Assembly: GCA_910574185.1 (NCBI GenBank)
Contig: CAJSZQ010000019.1
Location: 1 to 64,000 of the forward strand
DNA from: Lachnospiraceae bacterium
GTDB lineage: Bacteria; Bacillota; Clostridia; Lachnospirales; Lachnospiraceae
Direction: 5' to 3'
DNA length: 64,000 bases
Position numbers and translations under genes: made by a program. Positions 43,459 to 53,900 of this stretch are shown here, one piece after another; within the stretch, counting starts at the first letter, position 1, and each line of letters starts with the position of its first letter. The notes beneath the pieces were generated by a model. It had not been told where the DNA came from, did not search any database, and saw only the letters and a list, made by a program, of their open reading frames with translations.

Positions 43459-43941
43459 ATGAATAAGAAAAGTAAGAGACTGCGTTTTTTAGGTAAGGTA
43501 TTATTTGTACTGTATATTGGCTTTATTATTTATTTCCTGCTTTTTTCGGAATGGTACGGAAGAGGGGCGATGCAGGAATATCGGTATAATCTGGTGTTAT
43601 TTAAGGAAATCAAAAGGTTCTGGGTATATAGGGAACAGCTTGGATGGTACGCGGTATTTACCAATCTGTTTGGGAATGTGCTGATTTTTGTGCCTTTTGG
43701 TTTTTTCCTGCCCATGGCAAGCAAATATAAATACAGAAGTTTTTTGTCAGCGGTATTCTACAGTTTTGCACTGAGCCTGTGCGTAGAGACATTCCAGCTT
43801 CTTACGAAGGTAGGAAGTTTCGATGTGGACGATATGGTATTGAATACACTGGGAGGGGCGTTGGGTTACATTGCGTTTATCCTATGCGCGGCGATGAGGA
43901 GAAATTATGGGGTTCATAAGAAATCAAAAAGAAAAGGCTGA
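43459..43941 (+). CDS. VanZ-like membrane protein
   Basis: This 160-aa protein has about four membrane helices. The family motif YNLVLFKEIKRF, then NLFGNVLIFVPFGFFLPM and the conserved SLCVETFQLLTKVGSFDVDDMVLNTLGGALG are clearly those of VanZ, the accessory teicoplanin-resistance family. Outside resistance clusters its role is unknown. It overlaps the next gene by 35 bp and begins one base after the small hydrophobic gene. Confidence 0.9.
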   Translation: MNKKSKRLRFLGKVLFVLYIGFIIYFLLFSEWYGRGAMQEYRYNLVLFKEIKRFWVYREQLGWYAVFTNLFGNVLIFVPFGFFLPMASKYKYRSFLSAVFYSFALSLCVETFQLLTKVGSFDVDDMVLNTLGGALGYIAFILCAAMRRNYGVHKKSKRKG

Positions 43942-44308
43942 GGAGAGAGCTAAGGCACGCGAGAGACGAAAGAGGGAAAAAGAGAGACAGAAACGGCGTT
44001 ATTATAAGCATGGTCAGGTGAAGCTAAAGCATTCAAAGCGCGGAATGATTTCCAGCGGATTGGCATTTACGTCGGCGTTTTTGATGATGCTGATATTTTC
44101 TGTTTCATACATAAGCAGGGGAGAGGTTAATATTTTCGTAGGACTTACGGGACTTATGGTACTTGTTATGGCAATAATTGGACTGGAGCGGGGAATTAAG
44201 GGCTTTAAGGAACGGGAAAAGAATTATGCATCCTGCAAAAGCGGCATTGTGTGTAATGCGGTGCTTCTGCTTATATTTATTGCAACATATATAAGGGGGT
44301 TTTTTTAA
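43907..44308 (+). CDS. Small membrane protein, DUF6142-like
   Basis: This 133-aa protein starts with a very basic stretch (about 1-45, KARERRKREKERQKRRYY) followed by three hydrophobic helices (about 48-70, 75-95 and 113-131). I associate this architecture with DUF6142, a Lachnospiraceae family of unknown function; the assignment is from memory. AGGAG lies before the ATG, inside the VanZ gene. Its stop is immediately followed by the ATG of the peptidase gene. Confidence 0.78.
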   Translation: MGFIRNQKEKAEERAKARERRKREKERQKRRYYKHGQVKLKHSKRGMISSGLAFTSAFLMMLIFSVSYISRGEVNIFVGLTGLMVLVMAIIGLERGIKGFKEREKNYASCKSGIVCNAVLLLIFIATYIRGFF

Positions 44309-46393
44309 ATGATGGCAGAACGATACGAACTGGCAGCAGAGAGAATCAGACAGATACCGGAAGAGGAGTCGGTAAGGCTCCCCTTCCGTATGTATTTTCA
44401 GGAGATTTCAGAGTTTCTGATGATGCTTCTTACTTTGGAGAAGGAGATAGAAAAGGGAGATTACGAAAAGCGTTCCATGGAAGAACTGAAGGAATGGAAT
44501 CATAAACTTTATGAAGATATTCTGCCGGAGAATTATGAGACAAGTTATGCCAATCCAGCCTATGCGGTGAAAATGCTAGGGAAGGAGTTTGGACAGATTC
44601 TAAGTTTTCTCTATGCAGAGCTTCGGGGAGGAATTCCTTATATATTTGAAGAGAAAAAGGAATATTTTACGATTCTGATGGAGCTTTTCGTTGAAATATA
44701 CAATTGTTTCGAGATACATCGCGGCATGGATAAAGAAGATGCGCCGGAGGATGAAGGAAGTATGCTCCGGGAGCTGAAGGATATTATTTACTGGTATGCG
44801 AGCGATTATTGCGATGTGTTTGTAGCGGACCGGGTTTTGGAACAGATGAATCCGGAGATGGATTTTGCGACGGAAATAATCCAGACGGCAGACTTGACAG
44901 ATTTGAGATACTTGTACCGGTTCGGGGAATATGTGGGAGATAATGAGTTTCGCACAGCGGAACATTTGCAGGAACTCGATAAGGCAGTGATACAAAAGAT
45001 GGCGGAAGTATATACGGAAGGATACCGTATCGGGTTTGTGAATACGGGGAAGGATTTATCAAAGAAATCGGTGGTCAACATTCGCTATGTGTTAGGATTT
45101 GAGCCTGTAATCAGGCAGGCTATCCGTAATTTTGAGAAAATGGGACTGAAACCGGTCATTTATCGGACGGGAGTCAGTGTTCTTACAAAGCACAGGCAGG
45201 CAAAGATAGGGTATTACGGGGGTACTCCTAATCCGCAGTATGAGTATGACCACAGGGACGATATGGGACTTTATTTTAATAAACGTTTTGCAGAGCGAAA
45301 GCTAGAAGTCATGCGTCATGTTTATGAAGCAAATAAAGAGCTTGCCGCTGGGGTCGCGGGACCGGCTGTAGTTGAAGTGTTCGGCGAACGGCCCTTTGTC
45401 CCGCAGGTGAAGGAAGAGGCGATACATCTGACCCAAAAGCAGGAAGAGGCGCTTCTGTCATTTACCAGCAAATCCGGTCAGATGACGAACGAGTATATTA
45501 AGGGGGAGGAGAGGAGCTTTACCATAGTTTCTTATCCAATTCCTGAAATCGCCCCAGATTATGAAGAAATTTTCGATGAGGTAATTCGGATTAATACGCT
45601 GGATTCGGAAAAATACGGCAAGGTGCAGCAAACCCTGATTGACGCGTTGGATAAGGGCGTGGCAGTGCATATTACGGGAAAAGGAAAGAATAAGACAGAT
45701 TTGACGGTGAAGCTTCATGAGCTTAAAGATTCGGAGAAAGAAACTATTTTTGAAAATTGTGCGGCGGATGTGAACATTCCAGTGGGCGAGGTATTTACAT
45801 CTCCTGTGCTGGAGGGAACCAATGGAAAGCTTCATGTGACGAAGGTATATTTAGGCGGACTGCAGTATCTGGATTTGGAAATTGATTTTGAGGACGGCAT
45901 GGTTGCCGACTATAACTGCAGAAATTTCCAGAAGGAGGAAGATTGTAAAAAGTACGTTGCGGATAATATTTTGCATAATCATAAAACGTTGCCTCTTGGC
46001 GAATTTGCTATAGGGACAAATACTACGGCTTATGTGGCGGCCCGGAAATTTGGGATTGAGGACAAGCTTCCAATTCTGATTGCGGAAAAGACCGGTCCGC
46101 ATTTTGCAGTGGGGGATACTTGTTATAGCTGGAGCGAGGATATCCGGGTGTACAATCCGAACGGCAAGGAAATAATTGCAAAGGACAATTCTGTATCTAT
46201 TCAGCGGAAAGAAGATACGGGAAAGGCATATGTCAATTGCCATACGGATATCACGATTCCCTATGAAGAATTGGGGAGCATCCAGGTGATTCAAAGGGAT
46301 GGAGCGCGGATTTCATTGATAGAAGACGGAAGATTCGTACTTTCGGGAACAGAGATTCTGAATGAGCCTTTAGAAGAATATCAGGAGAAATAA
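44309..46393 (+). CDS. M29-type aminopeptidase with long N-terminal extension
   Basis: The protein is 694 aa. The C-terminal half (about 300-694) matches the thermophilic (M29) aminopeptidase family: NCAADVNIPVGEVFTSPV, LGEFAIGTNT, EKTGPHFAVGDTCYSW with the metal-binding Glu and His. The N-terminal 300 residues are helical and do not belong to M29 (which is normally about 400 aa); part of that extension, for instance EQMNPEMDFATEII, looks like a separate helical domain. It probably acts on peptides in the cytoplasm. The gene abuts the previous stop. The start could be either of two adjacent ATGs. Confidence 0.85.
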   Translation: MMAERYELAAERIRQIPEEESVRLPFRMYFQEISEFLMMLLTLEKEIEKGDYEKRSMEELKEWNHKLYEDILPENYETSYANPAYAVKMLGKEFGQILSFLYAELRGGIPYIFEEKKEYFTILMELFVEIYNCFEIHRGMDKEDAPEDEGSMLRELKDIIYWYASDYCDVFVADRVLEQMNPEMDFATEIIQTADLTDLRYLYRFGEYVGDNEFRTAEHLQELDKAVIQKMAEVYTEGYRIGFVNTGKDLSKKSVVNIRYVLGFEPVIRQAIRNFEKMGLKPVIYRTGVSVLTKHRQAKIGYYGGTPNPQYEYDHRDDMGLYFNKRFAERKLEVMRHVYEANKELAAGVAGPAVVEVFGERPFVPQVKEEAIHLTQKQEEALLSFTSKSGQMTNEYIKGEERSFTIVSYPIPEIAPDYEEIFDEVIRINTLDSEKYGKVQQTLIDALDKGVAVHITGKGKNKTDLTVKLHELKDSEKETIFENCAADVNIPVGEVFTSPVLEGTNGKLHVTKVYLGGLQYLDLEIDFEDGMVADYNCRNFQKEEDCKKYVADNILHNHKTLPLGEFAIGTNTTAYVAARKFGIEDKLPILIAEKTGPHFAVGDTCYSWSEDIRVYNPNGKEIIAKDNSVSIQRKEDTGKAYVNCHTDITIPYEELGSIQVIQRDGARISLIEDGRFVLSGTEILNEPLEEYQEK

Positions 46394-46434
46394 CTAATCA
46401 TTAATTTATCTAATATGTAACTGGGGTAAAGACA

Positions 46435-46464
46435 TTGAATAAGTGTGGTTTTCTATGCTATGAT
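46435..46464 (+). promoter_or_regulatory. Putative promoter of the pur genes
   Basis: TTGAAT (46435-46440), an 18-bp spacer and TATGAT (46459-46464) lie about 68 bp before the purE ATG. No purine riboswitch fits in the remaining leader. Confidence 0.5.
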
Positions 46465-46531
46465 GTATGCATAGAGAGGCAGTGTGACGGCAGATTTGCC
46501 GGGACATAGGATAACAGAAAGGATGGAGATT

Positions 46532-47044
46532 ATGCCAAAAGTAGGAATTGTAATGGGAAGCGACTCTGACTTAAAGGTTATGAGTAAAGCGGCTGATATG
46601 CTGGATAAGCTTGGAATTGACTATGATATGACAATTATATCGGCTCACAGGGAGCCGGATGTGTTTTTTGAATATGCCGGCTCGGCGGAGGAGAAGGGGT
46701 TCAAGGTAATTATTGCGGGCGCAGGAATGGCGGCGCATCTTCCGGGGATGTGCGCGGCAATTTTCCCGATGCCGGTTATTGGGGTACCTATGTCTGGAAA
46801 GAATCTGGATGGACAGGATGCGTTATATTCTATCGTGCAGATGCCGCCTGGCATTCCGGTGGCAACGGTTGCCATCGACGGAGGAATGAATGCGGCAATC
46901 CTTGCGGCAAGAATCCTTGCGGTTTCTGAGCCGGAGATTTTAGACAGGCTAAAAACCTATACGAAGGAAATGAAAGAGACGGTTCAGGGCAAAGATGCAA
47001 AGCTTAAGAAGTTAGGGCATAAGGCTTATATGGAGCAGCAGTAA
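46532..47044 (+). CDS. purE: N5-carboxyaminoimidazole ribonucleotide mutase
   Basis: This 170-aa class I PurE carries out a purine-ring step converting N5-CAIR to CAIR. Signature VGIVMGSDSDLKVM, the ISAHREPD loop with its catalytic His, and GVPMSGKNLDGQDALYSIVQMPPGIPVATV are present. The ATG at 46532 follows AAGGATGGAG; an upstream in-frame GTG (46484) has no site. It leads purM, purN and purD. purK, its usual partner, is not in the window. Confidence 0.94.
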   Translation: MPKVGIVMGSDSDLKVMSKAADMLDKLGIDYDMTIISAHREPDVFFEYAGSAEEKGFKVIIAGAGMAAHLPGMCAAIFPMPVIGVPMSGKNLDGQDALYSIVQMPPGIPVATVAIDGGMNAAILAARILAVSEPEILDRLKTYTKEMKETVQGKDAKLKKLGHKAYMEQQ

Positions 47045-47236
47045 GTGAGAATACGTTTGCATCAGACACAAGAGGCATGGAGCTGATTCGGTAAATACAG
47101 ATGAAAAGAGGGCTAAGTTTGGAGCTGGCAGGCGACGGAGGAAGAATCAGCGGGGATGTCTGTTTTGTGCAGATGACGGGAGAGAGCGTAGAATATCGGG
47201 AACGTGTAGATGGAGATTGCCGGGAAGGAGAATGGT

Positions 47237-48262
47237 ATGGATTATAAGAAAGCGGGCGTTGATATAGAGGCCGGTTATAAATCAGTAGAACTTATGAAGG
47301 AACATGTAAAGCGGACTATGCGGGCGGAAGTACTGGGAGGCTTAGGAGGATTTTCCGGTGCGTTTTCCTTAGCGAAGATTAAAGAAATGGAAGAGCCGGT
47401 GCTGCTTTCAGGAACAGACGGATGTGGAACCAAGGTAAAGCTTGCTTTTATCATGGATAAGCATGATACCATCGGAATAGATGCGGTAGCTATGTGTGTG
47501 AACGATATTGCATGCGCGGGTGGCGAGCCGTTATTTTTCTTAGATTATATTGCCTGTGGAAAGAATTATCCTGAAAAGATTGCCAGTATCGTAAGCGGAG
47601 TGGCAGAGGGATGCGTGCAGGCAGAGGCGGCGCTGGTCGGCGGGGAAACTGCGGAACATCCGGGGCTGATGCCAGAGGAAGACTACGACCTTGCAGGATT
47701 TGCAGTGGGCGTATGTGAGAAAAAAGATTTGATTACCGGAGAACATTTGAAGGATGGCGACGTATTAATCGGTATGGCGTCTTCCGGCGTACATAGTAAT
47801 GGATTTTCGCTGGTTCGCAAGGTGTTTGAGATGACAAAAGAATCTCTGGATACTTATTATGAGGAACTGGGAAAGACTCTGGGAGAGGCGCTTATTGCAC
47901 CTACCAGAATCTATGTGAAAGCGTTAAAGCGTGTCAAGAATACAGGAGTGACTGTAAAGGCCTGCAGTCATATTACCGGGGGAGGCTTCTATGAAAATGT
48001 TCCCCGCATGTTAAAGGACGGCGTTCATGCGGTTATTGAGAAAGACAGCTATCCGGTTCCGCCGATTTTTAAGCTGTTGGCCAAAAAGGGCGATATCGCA
48101 GAACAGATGATGTATAATACGTTTAATATGGGAATTGGAATGGTTATAGCGGTAGACGCTAAAGATGTAGATAAGACCATGGAGGCTGTGAGAGCGGCTG
48201 GAGATACGCCGTATGTAATCGGGCGGATTCAGACAGGAGAAAAAGGAGTAACATTATGCTAA
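47237..48262 (+). CDS. purM: Phosphoribosylformylglycinamidine cyclo-ligase
   Basis: This 341-aa ATP-dependent enzyme makes AIR. Features: [12 protein letters not shown] start, [27 protein letters not shown] and [15 protein letters not shown]. The ATG at 47237 follows GGAAGGAG. The stop overlaps purN by 7 bp. The 192-bp gap to purE contains no clear terminator, so the genes are probably one transcript. Confidence 0.96.
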   Translation: MDYKKAGVDIEAGYKSVELMKEHVKRTMRAEVLGGLGGFSGAFSLAKIKEMEEPVLLSGTDGCGTKVKLAFIMDKHDTIGIDAVAMCVNDIACAGGEPLFFLDYIACGKNYPEKIASIVSGVAEGCVQAEAALVGGETAEHPGLMPEEDYDLAGFAVGVCEKKDLITGEHLKDGDVLIGMASSGVHSNGFSLVRKVFEMTKESLDTYYEELGKTLGEALIAPTRIYVKALKRVKNTGVTVKACSHITGGGFYENVPRMLKDGVHAVIEKDSYPVPPIFKLLAKKGDIAEQMMYNTFNMGIGMVIAVDAKDVDKTMEAVRAAGDTPYVIGRIQTGEKGVTLC

Positions 48263-48882
48263 ATGTACTGGTACTGGTATCCGGCGGAGGAACGAATCTT
48301 CAGGCGATTGTTGATTCCATTGCGGACGGCAGGATTACGGATACCCGGATTGTGGGAGTAATCAGCAATAATCCAAACGCTTATGCCCTGGAGCGGGCAA
48401 AGGCTGCAGGAATCCCGGAACAATGCATTTCCCCAAAGAATTTTGGAACGAGAGAGGAATTTAACATTGAATTTTTGAAGATGGTGAAGTCTTATCAGCC
48501 AGATTTGATTGTACTTGCGGGATTTTTAGTTGTGATTCCTCCAGAGATGATTGCGGGATACAGAAATAAGATTATCAATGTTCACCCGTCTTTGATTCCC
48601 TCTTTTTGCGGGACAGGCTACTATGGGCTGAAAGTACACGAGGCGGCGCTTGACAGAGGGGTGAAGGTAGTTGGCGCTACGGTGCATTTTGTAGACGAAG
48701 GAACCGATACCGGGCCGATTATCCTGCAAAGGGCTGTGGAGGTTCAGCCAGAGGATACGCCGGAGATTCTGCAGAAGCGTGTTATGGAGCAGGCTGAGTG
48801 GAAGATTCTGCCTAAAGCCATCGATTTGATTGCGCATGGCAGAGTTCATGTGACGGATGGAAGGGCAGTTGTGGAAGAATAA
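48256..48882 (+). CDS. purN: Phosphoribosylglycinamide formyltransferase
   Basis: This 208-aa enzyme uses 10-formyl-tetrahydrofolate to formylate GAR. The N-terminal [28 protein letters not shown], the catalytic Asn-His region [11 protein letters not shown] and the [10 protein letters not shown] loop are all standard. A ribosome site, AAAGGAG, lies within the end of purM. The stop is about 80 bp before purD. Confidence 0.96.
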   Translation: MLNVLVLVSGGGTNLQAIVDSIADGRITDTRIVGVISNNPNAYALERAKAAGIPEQCISPKNFGTREEFNIEFLKMVKSYQPDLIVLAGFLVVIPPEMIAGYRNKIINVHPSLIPSFCGTGYYGLKVHEAALDRGVKVVGATVHFVDEGTDTGPIILQRAVEVQPEDTPEILQKRVMEQAEWKILPKAIDLIAHGRVHVTDGRAVVEE

Positions 48883-48963
48883 TCGGCTTGTCAGCAGATG
48901 ATTTAGACGGATAAAGAGTTTGAGGATATAGTAGTACTCTGAGAATTGAAGGAGGAAGCGAAG

Positions 48964-50235
48964 ATGAATATATTGGTAGTTGGAAGCGGCGGCAGGGAGC
49001 ATGTAATCTGTTCCTGCGCGGCTAAGAGCGAGAAGACAGATAAGCTGTATTGTGTGCCGGGAAATGCAGGAATTTCGGAAGTTGCAGAATGCGCGCCTAT
49101 CGGTGCAATGGAATTTGACAGGATTGTAGCCTTTGCGAAAGAAAAAGAGATTGACCTTGTAATCGTAGGCATGGACGATCCGCTGGTAGGAGGGTTGGTG
49201 GATGAACTAGAGGCGGCAGGCATCCGAACCTTTGGCCCTAAGAAGAATGCGGCGATTCTGGAAGGGTCCAAGGCGTTTTCTAAAGATTTGATGAAAAAAT
49301 ATAACATCCCTACAGCAGCATACGAGAACTTTACAGATGCGAAGGAAGCGCTTAGGTATCTGGAAACCGCCAAGTTTCCGATTGTTCTTAAGGCAGACGG
49401 TTTGGCCCTCGGAAAAGGCGTGTTAATCTGCAATAATCTGGAAGAGGCAAAAGATGGCGTGAAAACCATTATGATGGATAAGAAATTTGGCTCTGCGGGA
49501 AATGAGATGGTAATTGAAGAATTTATGACTGGACGTGAAGTCTCCGTATTATCTTTCGTGGATGGAACGACTATCAAAACCATGACTTCCGCGCAGGACC
49601 ATAAGCGGGCCGGAGATGGAGATACCGGTCTGAATACCGGTGGGATGGGGACGTTTTCTCCAAGTCCTTTCTATACGAAGGAAGTGGACGAATTTTGTGA
49701 GAAATATATCTATCAGCCGACGGTGGATGCGATGAAAGCAGAGGGACGCCCCTTTAAGGGAGTCATTTTCTTTGGACTGATGTTGACAGAGGATGGTCCG
49801 AAGGTATTAGAATACAATGCAAGATTTGGAGATCCGGAAGCGCAGGTGGTATTGCCGAGAATGAAGAATGATTTGATTGAGGTTGTGGAAGCTTGTATTG
49901 ACGGAACGTTAGACCAGGTGGATTTGCAGTTTGAGAACAATGCGGCGGTCTGTGTTGTGCTGGCAAGCGAGGGATATCCGGTGGCTTATGAGAAGGGGAT
50001 TCCGATTCATGGACTGGAGGAGTTTGAAAAGCACGAGGGTTATTACTGTTTCCACGCTGGAACAAAACTTGACGGGAAGAGTTTTGTAACCAATGGAGGA
50101 CGCGTGCTTGGCATTACGGCCAAGGGAGCCGACTTGAAAGAAGCAAGAGCCAACGCCTATGCGGCAACTGAGTGGGTGCAGTTTGAGAATAAATATATGC
50201 GGCACGATATTGGAAAAGCGATAGATGAAGTATAA
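48964..50235 (+). CDS. purD: Phosphoribosylamine-glycine ligase
   Basis: This 423-aa ATP-grasp ligase forms GAR. It starts MNILVVGSGGREHVI, with LKADGLALGKGVLI, the ATP-grasp glycine/metal segments FGDPEAQVVLPR and NTGGMGTFSPSPF. The ATG at 48964 follows GGAGGAAG. It closes the purE-M-N-D run; purF, purC, purL, purH and purB must be elsewhere. A palindromic element follows. Confidence 0.96.
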   Translation: MNILVVGSGGREHVICSCAAKSEKTDKLYCVPGNAGISEVAECAPIGAMEFDRIVAFAKEKEIDLVIVGMDDPLVGGLVDELEAAGIRTFGPKKNAAILEGSKAFSKDLMKKYNIPTAAYENFTDAKEALRYLETAKFPIVLKADGLALGKGVLICNNLEEAKDGVKTIMMDKKFGSAGNEMVIEEFMTGREVSVLSFVDGTTIKTMTSAQDHKRAGDGDTGLNTGGMGTFSPSPFYTKEVDEFCEKYIYQPTVDAMKAEGRPFKGVIFFGLMLTEDGPKVLEYNARFGDPEAQVVLPRMKNDLIEVVEACIDGTLDQVDLQFENNAAVCVVLASEGYPVAYEKGIPIHGLEEFEKHEGYYCFHAGTKLDGKSFVTNGGRVLGITAKGADLKEARANAYAATEWVQFENKYMRHDIGKAIDEV

Positions 50236-50252
50236 ACAGTAATAAAGAATAT

Positions 50253-50341
50253 GTAACGGTTCAGACACGCTGTCCTGTTACAAGGATACCCTCAGAGAGT
50301 GATTGATTACTCAGTGATTCTCTAAGGGTATTTTGCGTTAC
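50253..50341. repeat. Palindromic element after purD (GTNACNGTTCA family, degenerate copy)
   Basis: It starts GTAACGGTTCAGACA and ends GCGTTAC. ATACCCTCAGAGA (50286-50298) pairs with TCTCTAAGGGTAT (50319-50331) with one mismatch, and a left hairpin pairs GACA with TGTC between GTAAC and GTTAC. A perfect palindrome, AAAGCGGCCGCTTT, lies further right at 50394-50407. It may also terminate the pur transcript. Confidence 0.65.
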
Positions 50342-50493
50342 TGCCCATACGAATCCAGGTTTGCTTTTATCAGACCAATGTATGTATACCATCAAAGCGG
50401 CCGCTTTTCAGGATGTGGCTCAGAGTATTTCTTAAGATTGGAATGAAAATATGCAGTGTGAAGTCAATAAACAGAGCGAATGGGAGGGATACC

Positions 50494-50919
50494 ATGTCTT
50501 ACACAATTTATGTGAGAATGAAAAAGCCAGGTAAAAAGATGAATAAGGAAGCGTCCGTCGTTTCCTTTGAGCTTGGCAAGAGGCCAGAGACAGTGCGGGA
50601 ATTGCTAATTGGGCTTACAGAGCTTGGCGTAAAGGATTACAATGCGAGAAGAGACGAGGGACAGCTTCTTCCTTTTCTGACCAGGGAAGAGATAACAAAC
50701 CAGGCTGCAAGGGGAAAGATAGCCTTTGGGGTTCATGAAGGCGGAGAGGCTGATTTGCAGAAATCGTGCGAGAATACCATTCAGTGTTTTGAGGATGGAA
50801 TTTACCGTATATTTGCTGGGGAAGAAGAGTTGACAGGGCTTGACGAGGGGATTCCATGGAAGGATAATCTGGTATTTACATTGATTCGTCTTACGATGCT
50901 GGCTGGGTCTTACTGTTAA
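50494..50919 (+). CDS. Unknown 141-aa protein encoded before the DUF4132 gene
   Basis: The start at ATG 50494 follows GGGAGGG. The sequence begins MSYTIYVRMKKPGKKMNKEA and contains FELGKRPETVRELLIGLTEL, LPFLTREEITNQAARGKIAFG and ends LIRLTMLAGSYC; the pattern is mixed alpha/beta and soluble, with no signal peptide. I recognise no family. The gene ends 16 bp before the 1753-aa gene, so the two are probably one operon and could interact. Confidence 0.7.
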   Translation: MSYTIYVRMKKPGKKMNKEASVVSFELGKRPETVRELLIGLTELGVKDYNARRDEGQLLPFLTREEITNQAARGKIAFGVHEGGEADLQKSCENTIQCFEDGIYRIFAGEEELTGLDEGIPWKDNLVFTLIRLTMLAGSYC

Positions 50920-50935
50920 GGGGAAAGGAGAAATT

Positions 50936-53900
50936 ATGGCGGATTTTACATATCAGACGAGAAAAAAATTAAGTGAAACCTGGGTAAATGAATTTCAGGA
51001 AAAAGGAAAGCATCTCTCTAAGAAAGAGAAGGAGATGCTGCCGGAAGTCTATAGCTATGCCGTTCCCAGAGATGCCTGTGATTTCATACGGAGGCTTTTG
51101 ACAGACGGAAGTTATCATACTTTGAGCAAGCTGTATAAAAGCAAATTCAAAAATCTGGTAGAGGTTTGTGTGCCAGGGGAGAAGCGGGAGGAATTTTACT
51201 TTGCATTGGACCAGATGAATCAGTATCAGATGACGGCCGGCTGGTACAGGAGGAGTCTGCGCTCAGGAAGTTATGCGCCTTTTGCGGAACAGAGCGTTAA
51301 GCTTTTGCGGGCTTATGCCAGGCTGAAATTTTATAATGCTGAACTGGCAGATGTTCTGACAGGAAATACAACGCCGGAAATCTACGACCATGCAAGAAAC
51401 GAGCAGTTTGCTTACGCAGAGATGCTGGCGGCTCAGATTGATATGGGCGGTCAGAAAACGGTTCAGGCGGTTAAGGATATTCTTCTCGGAGAGGGCAATA
51501 CCTTAATGCTTAGTCATGAGTTGATTCGCGGAATCGTTATGTGCAGGAACGAAGAGTTGTATGACATTCTTGGCAGATTTCTTCTGGCGGCAAGGCTTCA
51601 AGAAGGAGCGAGACAGGCGGTCTGTGAGAACATGGATGCCGGAAGACCAGAGGCTTTTCTGCATTTGTTTACGGTGATTGAAGAGAATAATTTGATTCGG
51701 TATTCTTCTGTCAAACGTGCCGCGGCTACATGGATTGGAATCTTCGATGATAAAAGTATAGACCGGCTTACGGAAAAGTTATTTGCCTTGATGGGACGGT
51801 GTCTTCGGGATTCAGACTTCTGCGACGGGCAGCTTAAGACGGAAGACTCTGTTGCGATAAGCTGCGCGCTCTGGGCCAAGGGTTTTTATGATGCAGGCGA
51901 TGCGGTGCGAGCGGTACAGAATTTGATTGTACATGGTACAAAGCACCAGAAGATGACAGCCTCTTTTTTTAACCGTTCTATTCAGGATGGGAAGCTTAGG
52001 ATGCAGGCGTCGAAGGATGTTATTTTGCGTTGTTTGGGAGATTTAGAGCTTGTAGCCTGTTTTTTGCCGGGATTTATGGAATCGGTGAACTCAGATTTTT
52101 ACCGGCTTGTCAAAGCGGAGGACAGCAGCGTTTACTCATTTAGGGGAAGCGAGGTTGTGAAGCCGAAGAAAATGAGGCCGGAAGAGATGTTTGCAGACAG
52201 AAAAGAGGCGGAGGCTTGTTACCAGGCTTTGAAAGAGGTTTTAGGGCGGATTCCGAAAAAAGGACTGAAACTCTCGCCCTGTATTTTCCCTTGGTATCAG
52301 GTGGTTATGAGCCAGTCAGACGTCGCGGCAAGGATGTGTCTGATTGCATGGATGCTGCAGGAAGATAAGGTGCTGGATGAAGCGGCGGAACTGATTCCAC
52401 TGATTGGACAGGGATGCGGCTATTCCTATTACAGCGCTTCCAGGGTTGCCGCTGCAAGGCTTCTTCTGTATCGTCCGGAGTCAGAGGTAAGAAAAAAGGT
52501 ATTGTTTGAGCTGCTGCATAATCCGGAAGAGTATACCAACGAAGAAGCGTATCGTCTGGCAGATGATATGAAGCTGGCAGCAGGCGATTATGTGAAGATA
52601 GAAAGGAATCTGAAATACAAGAAAGGACGAAAGGGAGTTCTGGCGCTTCTTAAGAAACAGGATAAGAAAAACCTTGCAGCCTGCATTACCAGACTGCTTG
52701 CGGAAAAATCAGAGGAGTGCCATATGGGAGCGCTGGATTTGAGCTTGCAGTTAAAGAAAGAAGACGCGGGATGCTTTGAGGAAATTGTGCCTTGTCTCCG
52801 GCAATTGTCAAATCCAACCGGAAAGGAACAAGTATTGCTTCAAGAACTTCTGGGAGAAGAGAGCGCGGCGCAGGATATCTTAGATACGCCTGGTTATGGA
52901 TTGTATCGTGTAGATAAGACGTGGGTTCTGCCTCCGGTCGAAGTTGACGGAAATGAGGTGTCCGGCTTATTTACAAACGGAGAAGAGGCATGTATCCGCG
53001 TGTGTAAAAGACTGGATAAACTGATAGAAGAGAATCGTACGCTGTCCTATAAGACGGCGTGGGATACAGATGAGCTGCTTGGAAATGATTTGAAAACATG
53101 TCGTTATATCCATGGTGATAAAGATGCAGAGCCCTTAGACGCCTATCCGTTTCGCGAAATGTGGGAAGAATTTTATAAAAATGAAATCAGAACGCCGGAG
53201 CTTTTACTGGAGCTGGAGCTTTACAGACAGTGCTGTGGACAGAGAAATTTTTATGAATATAATAGCAGGCTTTATAAGAAAGTATTCGGAAGCGGGGTGC
53301 TGAAAAAACCGCCGTTTCAGAACTTGCTGACGGGTATTTCTTATGGAAAGCAGGTGTGGACGGTGATATCCGTACTGTTTTCCCAATATGTGCCGGATGC
53401 ATTAAAGGCTCGTTTTGCACTGCGCGGGATGACAAAATATCTGTCGGTACTAAATACTACTAATGATATTTTTTCTGTCAGTGAGAAACGGTGGAATGGA
53501 GCAGAGGAGATTTATACAAAGAGGACAGCCGAACTGCCGATATTTGCAGATATGCTCCGGTGGCTGTCTTACGTGGGTGAAGATGACTGGGGAAGTGCGT
53601 TTACCTTAAGATTCCAGCTTGGCCAACATTATCTTGAGCAGGAGAGCCGGGAAAAGGGCAGACAATATTCCTATCAGAATAGACGCCGCAGTTATCTGGA
53701 AATATCGGAGTATGTGAAGTGCTATGTCAGGGGAGTCTGGGATAAGGATTTATTCTATAAAGCAATATTTACCTTTTCAGATTTGGGGAGTCTCTTAGAG
53801 CCTGTCAGTACGGTGGAGCAGAAAGGAGCGGTTTCCGCAAGAAAGGCAAGAGTATATGGACTGAATTGTTTCTTTGGATATAACGTGGTTGTCCCTGTGG

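Noticed and set aside
46394-46531. Purine riboswitch before purE
   Set aside because: Too short and no conserved three-way junction core was seen; only a promoter-like signal.
47101-47247. 48-codon frame MKRGLSLELAG... between purE and purM
   Set aside because: No ribosome site, overlaps the purM start and its composition gives no family; kept only as a remote leader-peptide idea.
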